Assembly: GCA_944384285.1 (NCBI GenBank)
Contig: CALWSX010000138.1
Coordinates: 1 to 5,016, forward strand
Length of the DNA: 5,016 nucleotides
Direction of reading: 5' to 3'
Source: an uncultured Lachnospiraceae bacterium
GTDB taxonomy: Bacteria; Bacillota; Clostridia; Lachnospirales; Anaerotignaceae
Shown: positions 1-5,016 of the stretch, piece after piece
Layout: every line of letters begins with the position of its first letter
How positions within the stretch are numbered: the stretch's first letter is position 1
Made by a program: the position numbers and the translations under genes
The notes under the pieces: model-generated
The model's database searches: none
The model's input: the letters and a program-made list of their open reading frames with translations, nothing else
What the model was told of the DNA's origin: nothing

Positions 1-7
1 GAACAGA

Positions 8-32
8 AAAACCCCTTTTTAAAAGGGGTTTT
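8..32 (-). terminator. Intrinsic terminator of the dnaD-like/helicase-loader operon
   Basis: A near-perfect inverted repeat pairs CCCC (12-15) with GGGG (25-28), extended by A/T pairs on both sides (8-11 with 29-32; 16-19 with 21-24) around a tiny loop. Read on the minus strand it lies 2 nt beyond the loader's TAA stop and is followed by a run of T (complement of 7-11). The A/T flanks make it usable in both directions, so it may also stop a plus-strand transcript entering from outside the window. Confidence 0.85.
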
Positions 33-34
33 AA

Positions 35-1024
35 TTATAATGTATTCATTGTTTTCAAAATCCTAATATCGTTTCCAAAAAAACGTAAAGTTGTGTAGTT
101 ACCCATGATTCTTGAAACAAGTCTGTCTGAATATTGACCTACAAAATCATTCATTTTAAGGTTTGTAGAAATAATTACAGGTTTTTTTTCAATTAATCTT
201 GTGTTTATTACGTTAAATAAAGCAGAGCTTGAAAAAGCGGTAGAAAACTCTGTTCCAAGGTCATCAATTATAAGTAAATCAACTTCGAAAATTTCGTTTA
301 ATCTGTTTTTTTCCTTTTCTTTGTTAAACTGTTCATCATCAAATATTTTAAAAAGCTGTGATGAAGTCAAATAAAGTACGCTTACTCCTTTATCAAGAAG
401 GTCTTTTGCTATACAATTACAAAGAAAGGTTTTTCCAAGACCTGTTCCACCATAAAATAGAAGATTAGTATAGCATGTATTAAAATCTTTTACATAATTA
501 ATACAAATATTAAAAATTTTCTGTATATTTTCAAGTGGGGAAAGGTCTTCATTTTCATATTTTTTATCTGAATATAAAGAAAAATCAAAATAGTCAAAAT
601 TTTCAGAATTTAAAATGTTTTTTAAATTTGAATTTTTTGTTATTGCATCAGCAATTTTTTGCATAAAACAAGAACATTTTTCAGTTCCTATGTATCCTGT
701 ATCAGAGCAGTTTTCGCATTTATATTTTATTTTTAAAAAGTCCTCAGAAATTTTGTTTTCTTTAAGAAGGGCTCTTTTTTCTTGATTTAATAAAGAAATG
801 CGCTCTTTTATTTCTTTAAGTATTAAGTCCTTATTTTCGGGAGAGTCTATAACAAGTCTAGCCATATTAATACTGGATTTTGTTATTTCATCATCAATTT
901 CTTTAATTCTTGGAACAGCCGTATAAATTGCTTTTTTATTATTTTTTAGTCTTTCTTCTGCTATAGAACGGTCTTTATCGTATGATTTTAATATTTCTTT
1001 ATAAATTTCACTTTTTAAAGGCAA
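35..1024 (-). CDS. dnaC: DnaI/DnaC-type replicative helicase loader (AAA+ ATPase)
   Basis: This is an ATP-dependent loader that places the replicative helicase on DNA at initiation or restart (family knowledge). Numbered from the TTG start (329 aa), residues 1-95 are charged and helical. A cysteine cluster follows, CxxC at 103/106 and CxC at 117/119, of the kind that binds zinc in DnaI-like N-terminal domains. The AAA+ core has Walker A GGTGLGKT at 192-199, Walker B LLIIDDLG at 250-257, a sensor-1 STN ending at Asn288, and arginine-finger candidates Arg301 and Arg305 in SDRLVSR. Length matches the family. An upstream in-frame GTG at 1033 touches its own SD, so TTG at 1024, 8 nt after AAGGGG, is preferred. 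It is the second gene of an operon with the DnaD-like gene, 16 nt after that stop. Naming differs: the loader is DnaI in Bacillus and DnaC in E. coli. Confidence 0.9.
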   Translation of the reverse strand: MPLKSEIYKEILKSYDKDRSIAEERLKNNKKAIYTAVPRIKEIDDEITKSSINMARLVIDSPENKDLILKEIKERISLLNQEKRALLKENKISEDFLKIKYKCENCSDTGYIGTEKCSCFMQKIADAITKNSNLKNILNSENFDYFDFSLYSDKKYENEDLSPLENIQKIFNICINYVKDFNTCYTNLLFYGGTGLGKTFLCNCIAKDLLDKGVSVLYLTSSQLFKIFDDEQFNKEKEKNRLNEIFEVDLLIIDDLGTEFSTAFSSSALFNVINTRLIEKKPVIISTNLKMNDFVGQYSDRLVSRIMGNYTTLRFFGNDIRILKTMNTL

Positions 1025-1030
1025 AAATAT

Positions 1031-1038
1031 CACCCCTT
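1031..1038 (-). promoter_or_regulatory. Ribosome binding site that sets the helicase-loader start
   Basis: On the minus strand, AAGGGGTG reads from 1038 to 1031. Counted from the last G of the AAGGGG core (1033), it sits 8 nt before the TTG at 1024, which is good spacing. The alternative GTG start at 1033-1031 lies inside this motif and would have no spacer, which argues against the 332-residue version. Confidence 0.7.
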
Positions 1039-1040
1039 AA

Positions 1041-2078
1041 TTATTTTTTTTTAAGCTCCTTATCCATAAACTGTTTTTCAAGTTCTCTAAGTTTTTCAAA
1101 GTCCCAATTTCTCTGTTCGTAGTTTACAAATTTATTTTTAACAGACTCTCTGATAGGTTGTTTTTCTAATGGTTTTTGTAAATTTTGTTTTGAATTTTTA
1201 TAATTTTCTTCAAGTTTTAAAATATCATCAACAGATGAAACATTATTTTTATGCCAATTTTCAAGGATTTTATCGGCATAAGGGAAACTTGCTTTTGATG
1301 TTTGTAATATTGTTTTTTCACATGCAAGGCAAATTATATCTATAGAAAAACCAAAATCATCAGTCCATTTTTTAATATACATTTTTTCAGACTCAACAGG
1401 AAGCCTGTCTAATATTCCAAAAGATTTTAAAATTTGTTTGTATTTTTTATTGTATGTATCAATTTTCTGAAGTGCTTTTTCAGGTGTATTTATATTTTCA
1501 TCTGCCCATGATATTGCTATTTTTTCAATGTAACTCATAGATGTTTTTCCTATTTTAGCAGCATAAGCAAGAAGTATTTCTATAACATTTAAAGGAAGTG
1601 CAAGCCAGTCATAAATGCCAAAAAGTATTTGCATATCATTGTAAGAAAGCAAACGTCCAAGATAATTTTGTGCAGTTAAAAAAAGCTCTTTAACATCTTT
1701 AGATTTTTCGGAATATAAAGCAATTTCATCAGGAGAATATTCAGGCTTTTTACTTAAATAAGATGTTTTTTCACAAATATTATTATTTCTATCGATTGAA
1801 ATATCCAAAAAGTTTATAGCATTATTTTTTTCATCTATAGAAATAACGTTTTTTTCTTTAAAATATTTCAAAGCATTTACAACATCAGATTCTAAAAGAG
1901 AAAGGTTTTTTGCAATTTCTTCGTTTGTAATAGGTTCTTTATTAATACATTTTGAAAGTGCAAAAAGGTATACTAAAGAAAATGCAGGAGGGGCTGATGG
2001 CATAATTTTTTCTATAAAATCTGTTTGGACAGGGATAATATTTGATTTTAAAACAAGACCATTATTTTCATATGACAT
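1041..2078 (-). CDS. DnaD-like replication initiation protein with two DnaD repeats
   Basis: This is a DnaD/DnaB-type DNA-remodelling protein that works with the helicase loader at the origin or at stalled forks (family knowledge). Numbered from ATG at 2078 (345 aa), residues about 17-90 form a winged-helix region with a typical NEEIAKNLSLLESDVVNALK recognition-helix stretch. A charged linker leads to repeat one (about 125-203) and repeat two (about 211-290). Each repeat carries the YxxxIxxxW signature of the DnaD C-terminal fold: Tyr183/Ile187/Trp191 and Tyr267/Ile271/Trp275. The tail contains YEQRNWDFEKLRELEKQ, similar to the conserved end of many clostridial homologues, then a Lys-rich terminus. 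An in-frame TTG at 2084 is only 3 nt from the SD, so ATG at 2078 is chosen. It is the first gene of the operon and is followed at once by the loader. The exact orthology (DnaD or DnaB of Bacillus) is not resolved, so no symbol is given. Confidence 0.9.
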   Translation of the reverse strand: MSYENNGLVLKSNIIPVQTDFIEKIMPSAPPAFSLVYLFALSKCINKEPITNEEIAKNLSLLESDVVNALKYFKEKNVISIDEKNNAINFLDISIDRNNNICEKTSYLSKKPEYSPDEIALYSEKSKDVKELFLTAQNYLGRLLSYNDMQILFGIYDWLALPLNVIEILLAYAAKIGKTSMSYIEKIAISWADENINTPEKALQKIDTYNKKYKQILKSFGILDRLPVESEKMYIKKWTDDFGFSIDIICLACEKTILQTSKASFPYADKILENWHKNNVSSVDDILKLEENYKNSKQNLQKPLEKQPIRESVKNKFVNYEQRNWDFEKLRELEKQFMDKELKKK

Positions 2079-2087
2079 AAACAAACA

Positions 2088-2094
2088 TTCCTTT
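2088..2094 (-). promoter_or_regulatory. Ribosome binding site of the DnaD-like gene
   Basis: On the minus strand, AAAGGAA reads from 2094 to 2088. It ends 9 nt before ATG at 2078 but only 3 nt before the in-frame TTG at 2084, so it supports the ATG start. Confidence 0.65.
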
Positions 2095-2107
2095 CATTAT
2101 CTGTTTA

Positions 2108-2136
2108 AGTATACATTAAAAGTGGTTTTTTTTCAA
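2108..2136 (-). promoter_or_regulatory. Sigma-A-type promoter for the dnaD-like/loader operon
   Basis: On the minus strand the -35 box is TTGAAA (2136-2131), the spacer is exactly 17 nt (2130-2114) and the -10 box is TATACT (2113-2108). Five of six bases match consensus in the -10 box and four of six in the -35 box. Predicted initiation near 2101 gives a short leader of about 23 nt that holds only the ribosome binding site. AT richness raises the chance of false matches, but spacing and location fit well. Confidence 0.7.
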
Positions 2137-2183
2137 TCAATATCAAAATTTAAAAGGATTAATTAAGACTTACGAAATACTTA

Positions 2184-2203
2184 AGTAAAAATTAATATTT
2201 ACT
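2184..2203. repeat. 20-bp imperfect palindrome, possible operator
   Basis: The arms AGTAAAAATT and AATATTTACT are reverse complements except for one central-flank mismatch (2190 against 2197), so 9 of 10 pairs match. It ends 2 nt upstream of the -35 box of the stalk-protein promoter. An adjacent, overlapping 10-bp perfect palindrome, TACTTAAGTA, lies at 2178-2187. The position suits a dimeric regulator, but all of it is AT-rich and could arise by chance. Confidence 0.3.
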
Positions 2204-2205
2204 AA

Positions 2206-2234
2206 TTGATAATTTAAAAGAAATACTTTATACT
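2206..2234 (+). promoter_or_regulatory. Sigma-A-type promoter for the stalk-protein/TolC-like operon
   Basis: The -35 box TTGATA (2206-2211), a 17-nt spacer and the -10 box TATACT (2229-2234) form a near-consensus housekeeping promoter. Initiation is expected around 2241, giving a leader of about 44 nt to ATG at 2285. No riboswitch-sized leader is present. Confidence 0.75.
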
Positions 2235-2270
2235 ATTTATATTAAAACCTGTAATATGGTTTAGTGAAAA

Positions 2271-2277
2271 AAGGGGG
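2271..2277 (+). promoter_or_regulatory. Ribosome binding site that sets the stalk-protein start
   Basis: AAGGGGG ends 7 nt before ATG at 2285. The in-frame GTG at 2264 lies upstream of this site and has no SD of its own. Starting there would also put Gly-Gly residues in front of the normal Met-Lys-Lys signal-peptide start. Confidence 0.75.
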
Positions 2278-2284
2278 AATATTA

Positions 2285-3022
2285 ATGAAAAAAATTAAAA
2301 GCTTTGCAATGGGATTTACTTTAGGTGTTGCTGTTATGATTACATCTAATGTTATTGCTGCAAATATAACAAAGGTTGAAGCATTTATACCTCAAGATGT
2401 AACTTTTAAAATTGATGGTAAAGTGGTTGCACAGGATCCAAACCTTCCAGCATTAAACTATAAGGATAGTACTTATGTGCCAATTCGTTTTATAAGTGAA
2501 AATATGGGTGCAACTGTTGGTTGGGATGTTGTAAAACGTCAAGTTTCTGTTGATCTTCCTAAACCTGAACCGGAAGTTGTGGAAGTTATTAAGGAAGTAG
2601 AAAAAATTGTTTATGTTGATAGTGAAGATGCCGTTGATGGAAATAAAGTTTATAAAGATCTTCCTATAACAATTAATAAAGGAACATATATAATTTCCTT
2701 GAATGGTATTTCAAGAAGTCAGGTAGATAATAAGACAAGATTATATATTAAACTTGAAAATACAGGTGATACAAAAATTCAGTTGAACCAGTCAGATGCA
2801 AAACTTACTGTTGATGGTAAAGAATATGGAATGACAAAAGTTTTCGGTGATTGGGATCAAAAATGGTACAATGATATTAATCGTAATGATAGTTATGATG
2901 GAACACTTGTAATGGAACTCATTCCTGAAGACTATAAATATTGTACACTTACTGTACCTGTAAGAATAAATGGTTCAGCTAGTGATAAAGAAGAAATTAT
3001 TACATTTAATTTCAAGAAATAA
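2285..3022 (+). CDS. Secreted stalk-domain (copper amine oxidase N-type) protein with DUF4352-like domain
   Basis: This 245-residue exported protein of unknown precise role is probably a cell-surface structural or accessory protein. A Sec signal peptide covers residues 1-25: MKK, a hydrophobic core, and VIA before Ala26, a likely cleavage point. Residues about 38-91 form one stalk domain of the copper amine oxidase N-terminal type, with VTFKIDGK, then STYVPIRFISENMGATVGWD and a closing VSVDLP. This is a binding or spacer module and brings no oxidase activity. A Pro/Glu/Val-rich linker (92-127) follows. Residues about 128-243 resemble the DUF4352 telokin-like beta sandwich, with LYIKLENTGD, LTVDGKEYG and NDSYDGTLVMELIPEDYK matching its usual landmarks. 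There is no LPXTG, lipobox or second membrane segment, so it is either free or held non-covalently. It is the first gene of an operon with the TolC-like gene, which suggests a shared envelope task. The DUF4352 assignment is from pattern only. Confidence 0.85.
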   Translation: MKKIKSFAMGFTLGVAVMITSNVIAANITKVEAFIPQDVTFKIDGKVVAQDPNLPALNYKDSTYVPIRFISENMGATVGWDVVKRQVSVDLPKPEPEVVEVIKEVEKIVYVDSEDAVDGNKVYKDLPITINKGTYIISLNGISRSQVDNKTRLYIKLENTGDTKIQLNQSDAKLTVDGKEYGMTKVFGDWDQKWYNDINRNDSYDGTLVMELIPEDYKYCTLTVPVRINGSASDKEEIITFNFKK

Positions 3023-3026
3023 GGAG
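3021..3026 (+). promoter_or_regulatory. Ribosome binding site that decides the TolC-like start
   Basis: AAGGAG overlaps the TAA stop of the stalk-protein gene (3020-3022), showing translational coupling. It stands only 3 nt before ATG at 3030 but 9 nt before the in-frame TTG at 3036. Spacing therefore favours the TTG start. Confidence 0.6.
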
Positions 3027-3035
3027 TAGATGTTT

Positions 3036-4229
3036 TTGAAAAGACATTATTTAAATAGACTTGTTGTAATTTCAACTATATTATCTCTTTTTATGTCTGT
3101 ACCTGTATTTGCATCAATAGAGGGAAAAGAAATAAAATCTACAAAAAAAGTTGAAACCACAACAAAAGAAGAAGGAACAGATAACACATATAATGAAAAT
3201 GGAGTAAGGATAATTGATTTTGATGAGGCATTAAAGCTTGCCGAAAAAAATAATTCTTCACTTAAAACGCTTGTTGAGTCTCTTGAAATTATGGAAGACC
3301 AAAAACAAAAGCTTAGTGAACAATATGCAACACTTAGTCCAGATGCAACAGGAGCTTTAAATGCAGTTGAAGTAAATTTTATAAAATCAATTGATTCTTT
3401 AACTACAAACATAAATAACTCTGAAAATTCTAAAGAGCTTATAAAAGAAGCAACTACACTTAGTGTTATGTCTTTGTTTGATAATTTTTATAAAGTAGAA
3501 AAAGAACTTAATATTGCTCAGAAAAATTATGAAATTGCAAAGACAGAACTTGCTAATGGTAGAATTAAAAAAGATCTTAATATGATAAGTGAAAATGATT
3601 TCTTTAAACTCCAAAATACAGAAAAACAAGCAAAACTTGGAGTTGATGCAAAAAAATCAGAGCTTGATATAGCTACTAATGCTATAAGAAAAACTCTTGG
3701 ATTAAATGAAAATCAGCAATTTGAACTTGTTGACAGAGATTATACTTATGAAAAAGTTGAAGAAATTGGAGATATTGTTGCACATGCGAATGTTGCTGCA
3801 AATACATCTTTGAAAGTAGAGTCTCTTCAAGATACTTTGGAGTTAGCAGAAAAGAATGAAAAAATTTATCTTGCAGATGGAACTCCTTCTGCTGAATCAT
3901 ATGAAGAGAAAAAAGCTGCTATAAATAAAGCATCAAGAGATATAGCTGATGCCAAAACAAGTATAAGAACATCTGTAATTGATACTTACAGCAATCTTAA
4001 AGTTTTAGAACAGTCTATAGAACTTTCAGAAAAAGCATATCAGGAAGCTCTTATGGATTATAAAACAGCTGAGATTAACTATAACTTAGGTAATATTACA
4101 AAACTTACTCTTGATAAAGCAGTTCTTGCAGTAGATAATGCAGAAATGCAGCATGATTTGAATTTAAGAAATTATAGTTTACTTAAATATAGGTTTGAAC
4201 ATCCATCACTTTTGGATCAAGCAAGTTAA
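3036..4229 (+). CDS. Secreted TolC-family-like coiled-coil protein lacking clear barrel strands
   Basis: This is a 397-residue exported protein (399 if ATG at 3030 is used). A signal peptide of about 26 residues (Lys-Arg start, hydrophobic core, VPVFA before Ser27) leads to a Thr/Lys/Glu-rich spacer. The body then shows the internal duplication of the TolC family. IIDFDEALKLAEKNNSSLK (about 58-76) matches the family's N-terminal EALxLAxxNNxxL motif. Long helices at about 128-220 and 285-387 each carry a Y/F-x-GNITxLxLDKA-like hairpin, best seen in INYNLGNITKLTLDKAVLAV. TolC proteins normally form trimeric outer-membrane channels for export. The segments that should hold the barrel strands (about 98-128 and 275-290) are short, charged or helical, and show no PLFDGG-type strand. 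Its function in a monoderm cell is unknown; an extracytoplasmic helical tube or envelope scaffold is inferred. It is co-transcribed with the stalk-domain gene. Confidence 0.75.
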   Translation: MKRHYLNRLVVISTILSLFMSVPVFASIEGKEIKSTKKVETTTKEEGTDNTYNENGVRIIDFDEALKLAEKNNSSLKTLVESLEIMEDQKQKLSEQYATLSPDATGALNAVEVNFIKSIDSLTTNINNSENSKELIKEATTLSVMSLFDNFYKVEKELNIAQKNYEIAKTELANGRIKKDLNMISENDFFKLQNTEKQAKLGVDAKKSELDIATNAIRKTLGLNENQQFELVDRDYTYEKVEEIGDIVAHANVAANTSLKVESLQDTLELAEKNEKIYLADGTPSAESYEEKKAAINKASRDIADAKTSIRTSVIDTYSNLKVLEQSIELSEKAYQEALMDYKTAEINYNLGNITKLTLDKAVLAVDNAEMQHDLNLRNYSLLKYRFEHPSLLDQAS

Positions 4230-4234
4230 AAATC

Positions 4235-4261
4235 AAAACCGCCTAAATGGCGGTTTTTTTT
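4235..4261 (+). terminator. Intrinsic terminator after the TolC-like gene
   Basis: CCGCC (4239-4243) pairs with GGCGG (4249-4253) around a TAAAT loop. Four A/T pairs extend the stem, and eight T residues follow (4254-4261). It begins 6 nt after the TAA stop and separates the envelope operon from the HtrA-like gene. Confidence 0.93.
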
Positions 4262-4302
4262 ATTCAAAAAATTTTTAAAAATATTAAAAAAATATTTATT
4301 AA

Positions 4303-4324
4303 TTGTTCATATTTTGTTCAAATT
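4303..4324 (+). repeat. Tandem 11-bp direct repeat, candidate response-regulator operator
   Basis: TTGTTCATATT (4303-4313) is followed directly by TTGTTCAAATT (4314-4324), identical at 10 of 11 positions. The 7-bp core TTGTTCA is thus repeated once per helical turn with a 4-bp gap. This is the site layout of OmpR/PhoB-family regulators. It overlaps the -35 region of the HtrA-like gene's promoter. Confidence 0.5.
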
Positions 4325-4342
4325 TATAATGTATTATATAAC
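4303..4342 (+). promoter_or_regulatory. Promoter region of the HtrA-like gene
   Basis: Two overlapping sigma-A-like readings are possible. One is TTGTTC (4303-4308), a 16-nt spacer and a perfect TATAAT (4325-4330). The other is TTGTTC (4314-4319), a 17-nt spacer and TATAAC (4337-4342). Both -35 boxes are weak, which fits a promoter that depends on an activator bound at the direct repeats. The leader would be about 50-65 nt. Confidence 0.5.
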
Positions 4343-4386
4343 CATAAAGTTGATACAGATTAAAAAATATAAGTGTTAATTCTGAT

Positions 4387-4392
4387 TGGAGG
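4387..4392 (+). promoter_or_regulatory. Strong ribosome binding site of the HtrA-like gene
   Basis: TGGAGG lies 7 nt before ATG at 4400. It is among the best SD matches in the window and fixes the start of a gene whose low-complexity N-terminus could otherwise be doubted. Confidence 0.8.
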
Positions 4393-4399
4393 ATTTTTT

Positions 4400-5016
4400 A
4401 TGAATAATAAAGATGAAAATGAAAAATTAATAAATGAAATAAATGATACAGACATTACAAATATAAATAATGAAAACGATGAAATGAATGCAAATTCTAT
4501 TTCAGAAAATAATATAAACGATAATTCCCAAAATTTTGATATAGAAAACAATACAGAAAAGAAAGAAGGGGATATTAACCAAGAAAAAAATGAATACTAC
4601 GAAGAAGAATTAGAAATTAATTCAAATACTATTGTAACAGACGAAAAGGAGGTATCAGAAGATCCGGAAAAAAAATTATCAGATGATAAAAACTTAGAAC
4701 AGAATAATACAAAAGAAAATAATAGAAAAACAGAAAAAAGTTCTAATTCTCATGTTAAAGAAACTATTAAACATAAAAATAAACCTAAAAAGTTCGGAAA
4801 AATTGTTGCTATTGTTGCAGCTGTTAGTGTACTTGGAGGCGGTAGTATCGGGGCATCTTTTGCTCTTACAAAAAATTATCTCGATTCAAAAAAATCTGGG
4901 GTTACAGCAACTTACAATGAACCAATATTAAATACATCTTCCTCCAAAGCATCAAGTTCAAGTAATGATGCTGTAGAAATAATAAAACAGGTTTCTCCAA
5001 GTGTTGTAAGTATAAC
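4400..5016 (+). CDS. htrA: HtrA/DegP-like membrane-anchored serine protease, N-terminal part (cut by window end)
   Basis: The reading frame is open from ATG to the window edge, giving 205 codons plus two bases. Residues 1-130 form a hydrophilic tail rich in Asn, Glu, Asp and Lys, ending in a basic patch (KHKNKPKK). Residues about 132-157 are a single membrane segment with a GGGSIGAS glycine stretch. A Ser/Thr-rich linker follows (about 163-188), then DAVEIIKQVSPSVVSI at 190-205. The last stretch matches the typical opening of the trypsin-like domain in HtrA/Do proteases, seen as VxxVxPSVVxI. The His-Asp-Ser triad and any PDZ domain would lie beyond the window. HtrA proteins degrade misfolded extracytoplasmic proteins. 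The topology would be inside tail and outside protease. The long polar cytoplasmic tail is larger than in many homologues. The assignment rests on the anchor plus this short motif, so a paralogue such as another S1C protease cannot be excluded. Confidence 0.8.
   Translation, partial: MNNKDENEKLINEINDTDITNINNENDEMNANSISENNINDNSQNFDIENNTEKKEGDINQEKNEYYEEELEINSNTIVTDEKEVSEDPEKKLSDDKNLEQNNTKENNRKTEKSSNSHVKETIKHKNKPKKFGKIVAIVAAVSVLGGGSIGASFALTKNYLDSKKSGVTATYNEPILNTSSSKASSSSNDAVEIIKQVSPSVVSI

Noticed and set aside
2264..2284. Seven-codon N-terminal extension of the stalk protein from GTG at 2264
   Set aside because: The extension spans the ribosome binding site of ATG at 2285 and has no SD of its own.
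2108..2284. Riboswitch or small RNA in the divergent intergenic region
   Set aside because: Both predicted leaders are under about 50 nt, and no stable GC-containing hairpin or terminator is present.
2399..2560. Copper amine oxidase enzyme
   Set aside because: Only the N-terminal stalk-type domain is present. The catalytic domain and topaquinone site are absent, so no oxidase activity is claimed.
2871..2905. EF-hand or dockerin-like calcium loop in NDINRNDSYDG of the stalk protein
   Set aside because: The spacing of acidic residues does not satisfy the loop (no Glu/Asp at position 12), and the stretch fits better as the turn before the GTLVMELIPED strand of a DUF4352-like fold.
3047..3900. 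Three open frames on the minus strand inside the TolC-like gene (3047-3412, 3399-3629, 3682-3900)
   Set aside because: They lie antisense to a well-supported gene, are rich in Phe/Ser/Ile as expected from reading AT-rich coding DNA backwards, and resemble no known family.
4350..4380. TTGATA (4350-4355) with GTTAAT (4375-4380) as an HtrA-like promoter
   Set aside because: The spacer is 19 nt, the -10 box is poor, and initiation would fall on the ribosome binding site.
4360..4551. Minus-strand 63-residue open frame over the HtrA-like start
   Set aside because: It is antisense to the Asn/Glu-rich tail, and its hydrophobic Phe/Ser composition is the mirror of those codons.

Overview
The window is strongly AT-rich. 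It carries a DnaD-repeat protein paired with a DnaI/DnaC-type helicase loader, Gram-positive Shine-Dalgarno sites and sigma-A-type promoters. This points to a low-GC Bacillota genome, most likely class Clostridia; no species can be named from the sequence. There is no sign of a mobile element, CRISPR array, tRNA or rRNA, and all complete genes read as intact.

Left half (minus strand, 8-2136): a two-gene replication-initiation operon. A sigma-A-like promoter at 2108-2136 drives a DnaD-like protein with a winged helix and two DnaD repeats (2078 down to 1041). After a very short gap comes the AAA+ helicase loader (start most likely TTG at 1024, down to 35). A hairpin terminator (8-32) closes the unit. 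Together the two proteins would remodel origin or fork DNA and load the replicative helicase.

Centre (2079-2284): a compact divergent intergenic region with one promoter for each side and a 20-bp imperfect palindrome next to the plus-strand -35 box.

Right half (plus strand, 2206-4261): a two-gene envelope operon. The first gene encodes a secreted protein with one copper-amine-oxidase-N-type stalk domain and a C-terminal DUF4352/telokin-like beta domain. The second, 13 nt downstream of the first stop (7 nt if the upstream ATG is used), encodes a secreted TolC-family-like protein. The TolC-like protein keeps the duplicated helical hairpins but shows no recognisable outer-membrane barrel strands. 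A strong intrinsic terminator (4235-4261) ends the unit.

Far right (4303-5016): a separately promoted gene, cut by the window end. It has a long Asn/Glu/Asp/Lys-rich cytoplasmic tail, one membrane anchor, and the first residues of an HtrA/DegP-type serine protease domain. Its promoter overlaps two tandem 11-bp direct repeats (10/11 identical), the layout used by OmpR/PhoB-family response regulators.

The most interesting material is the stalk-protein/TolC-like pair in a presumably single-membrane bacterium, and the tandem-repeat operator candidate in front of the HtrA-like gene.
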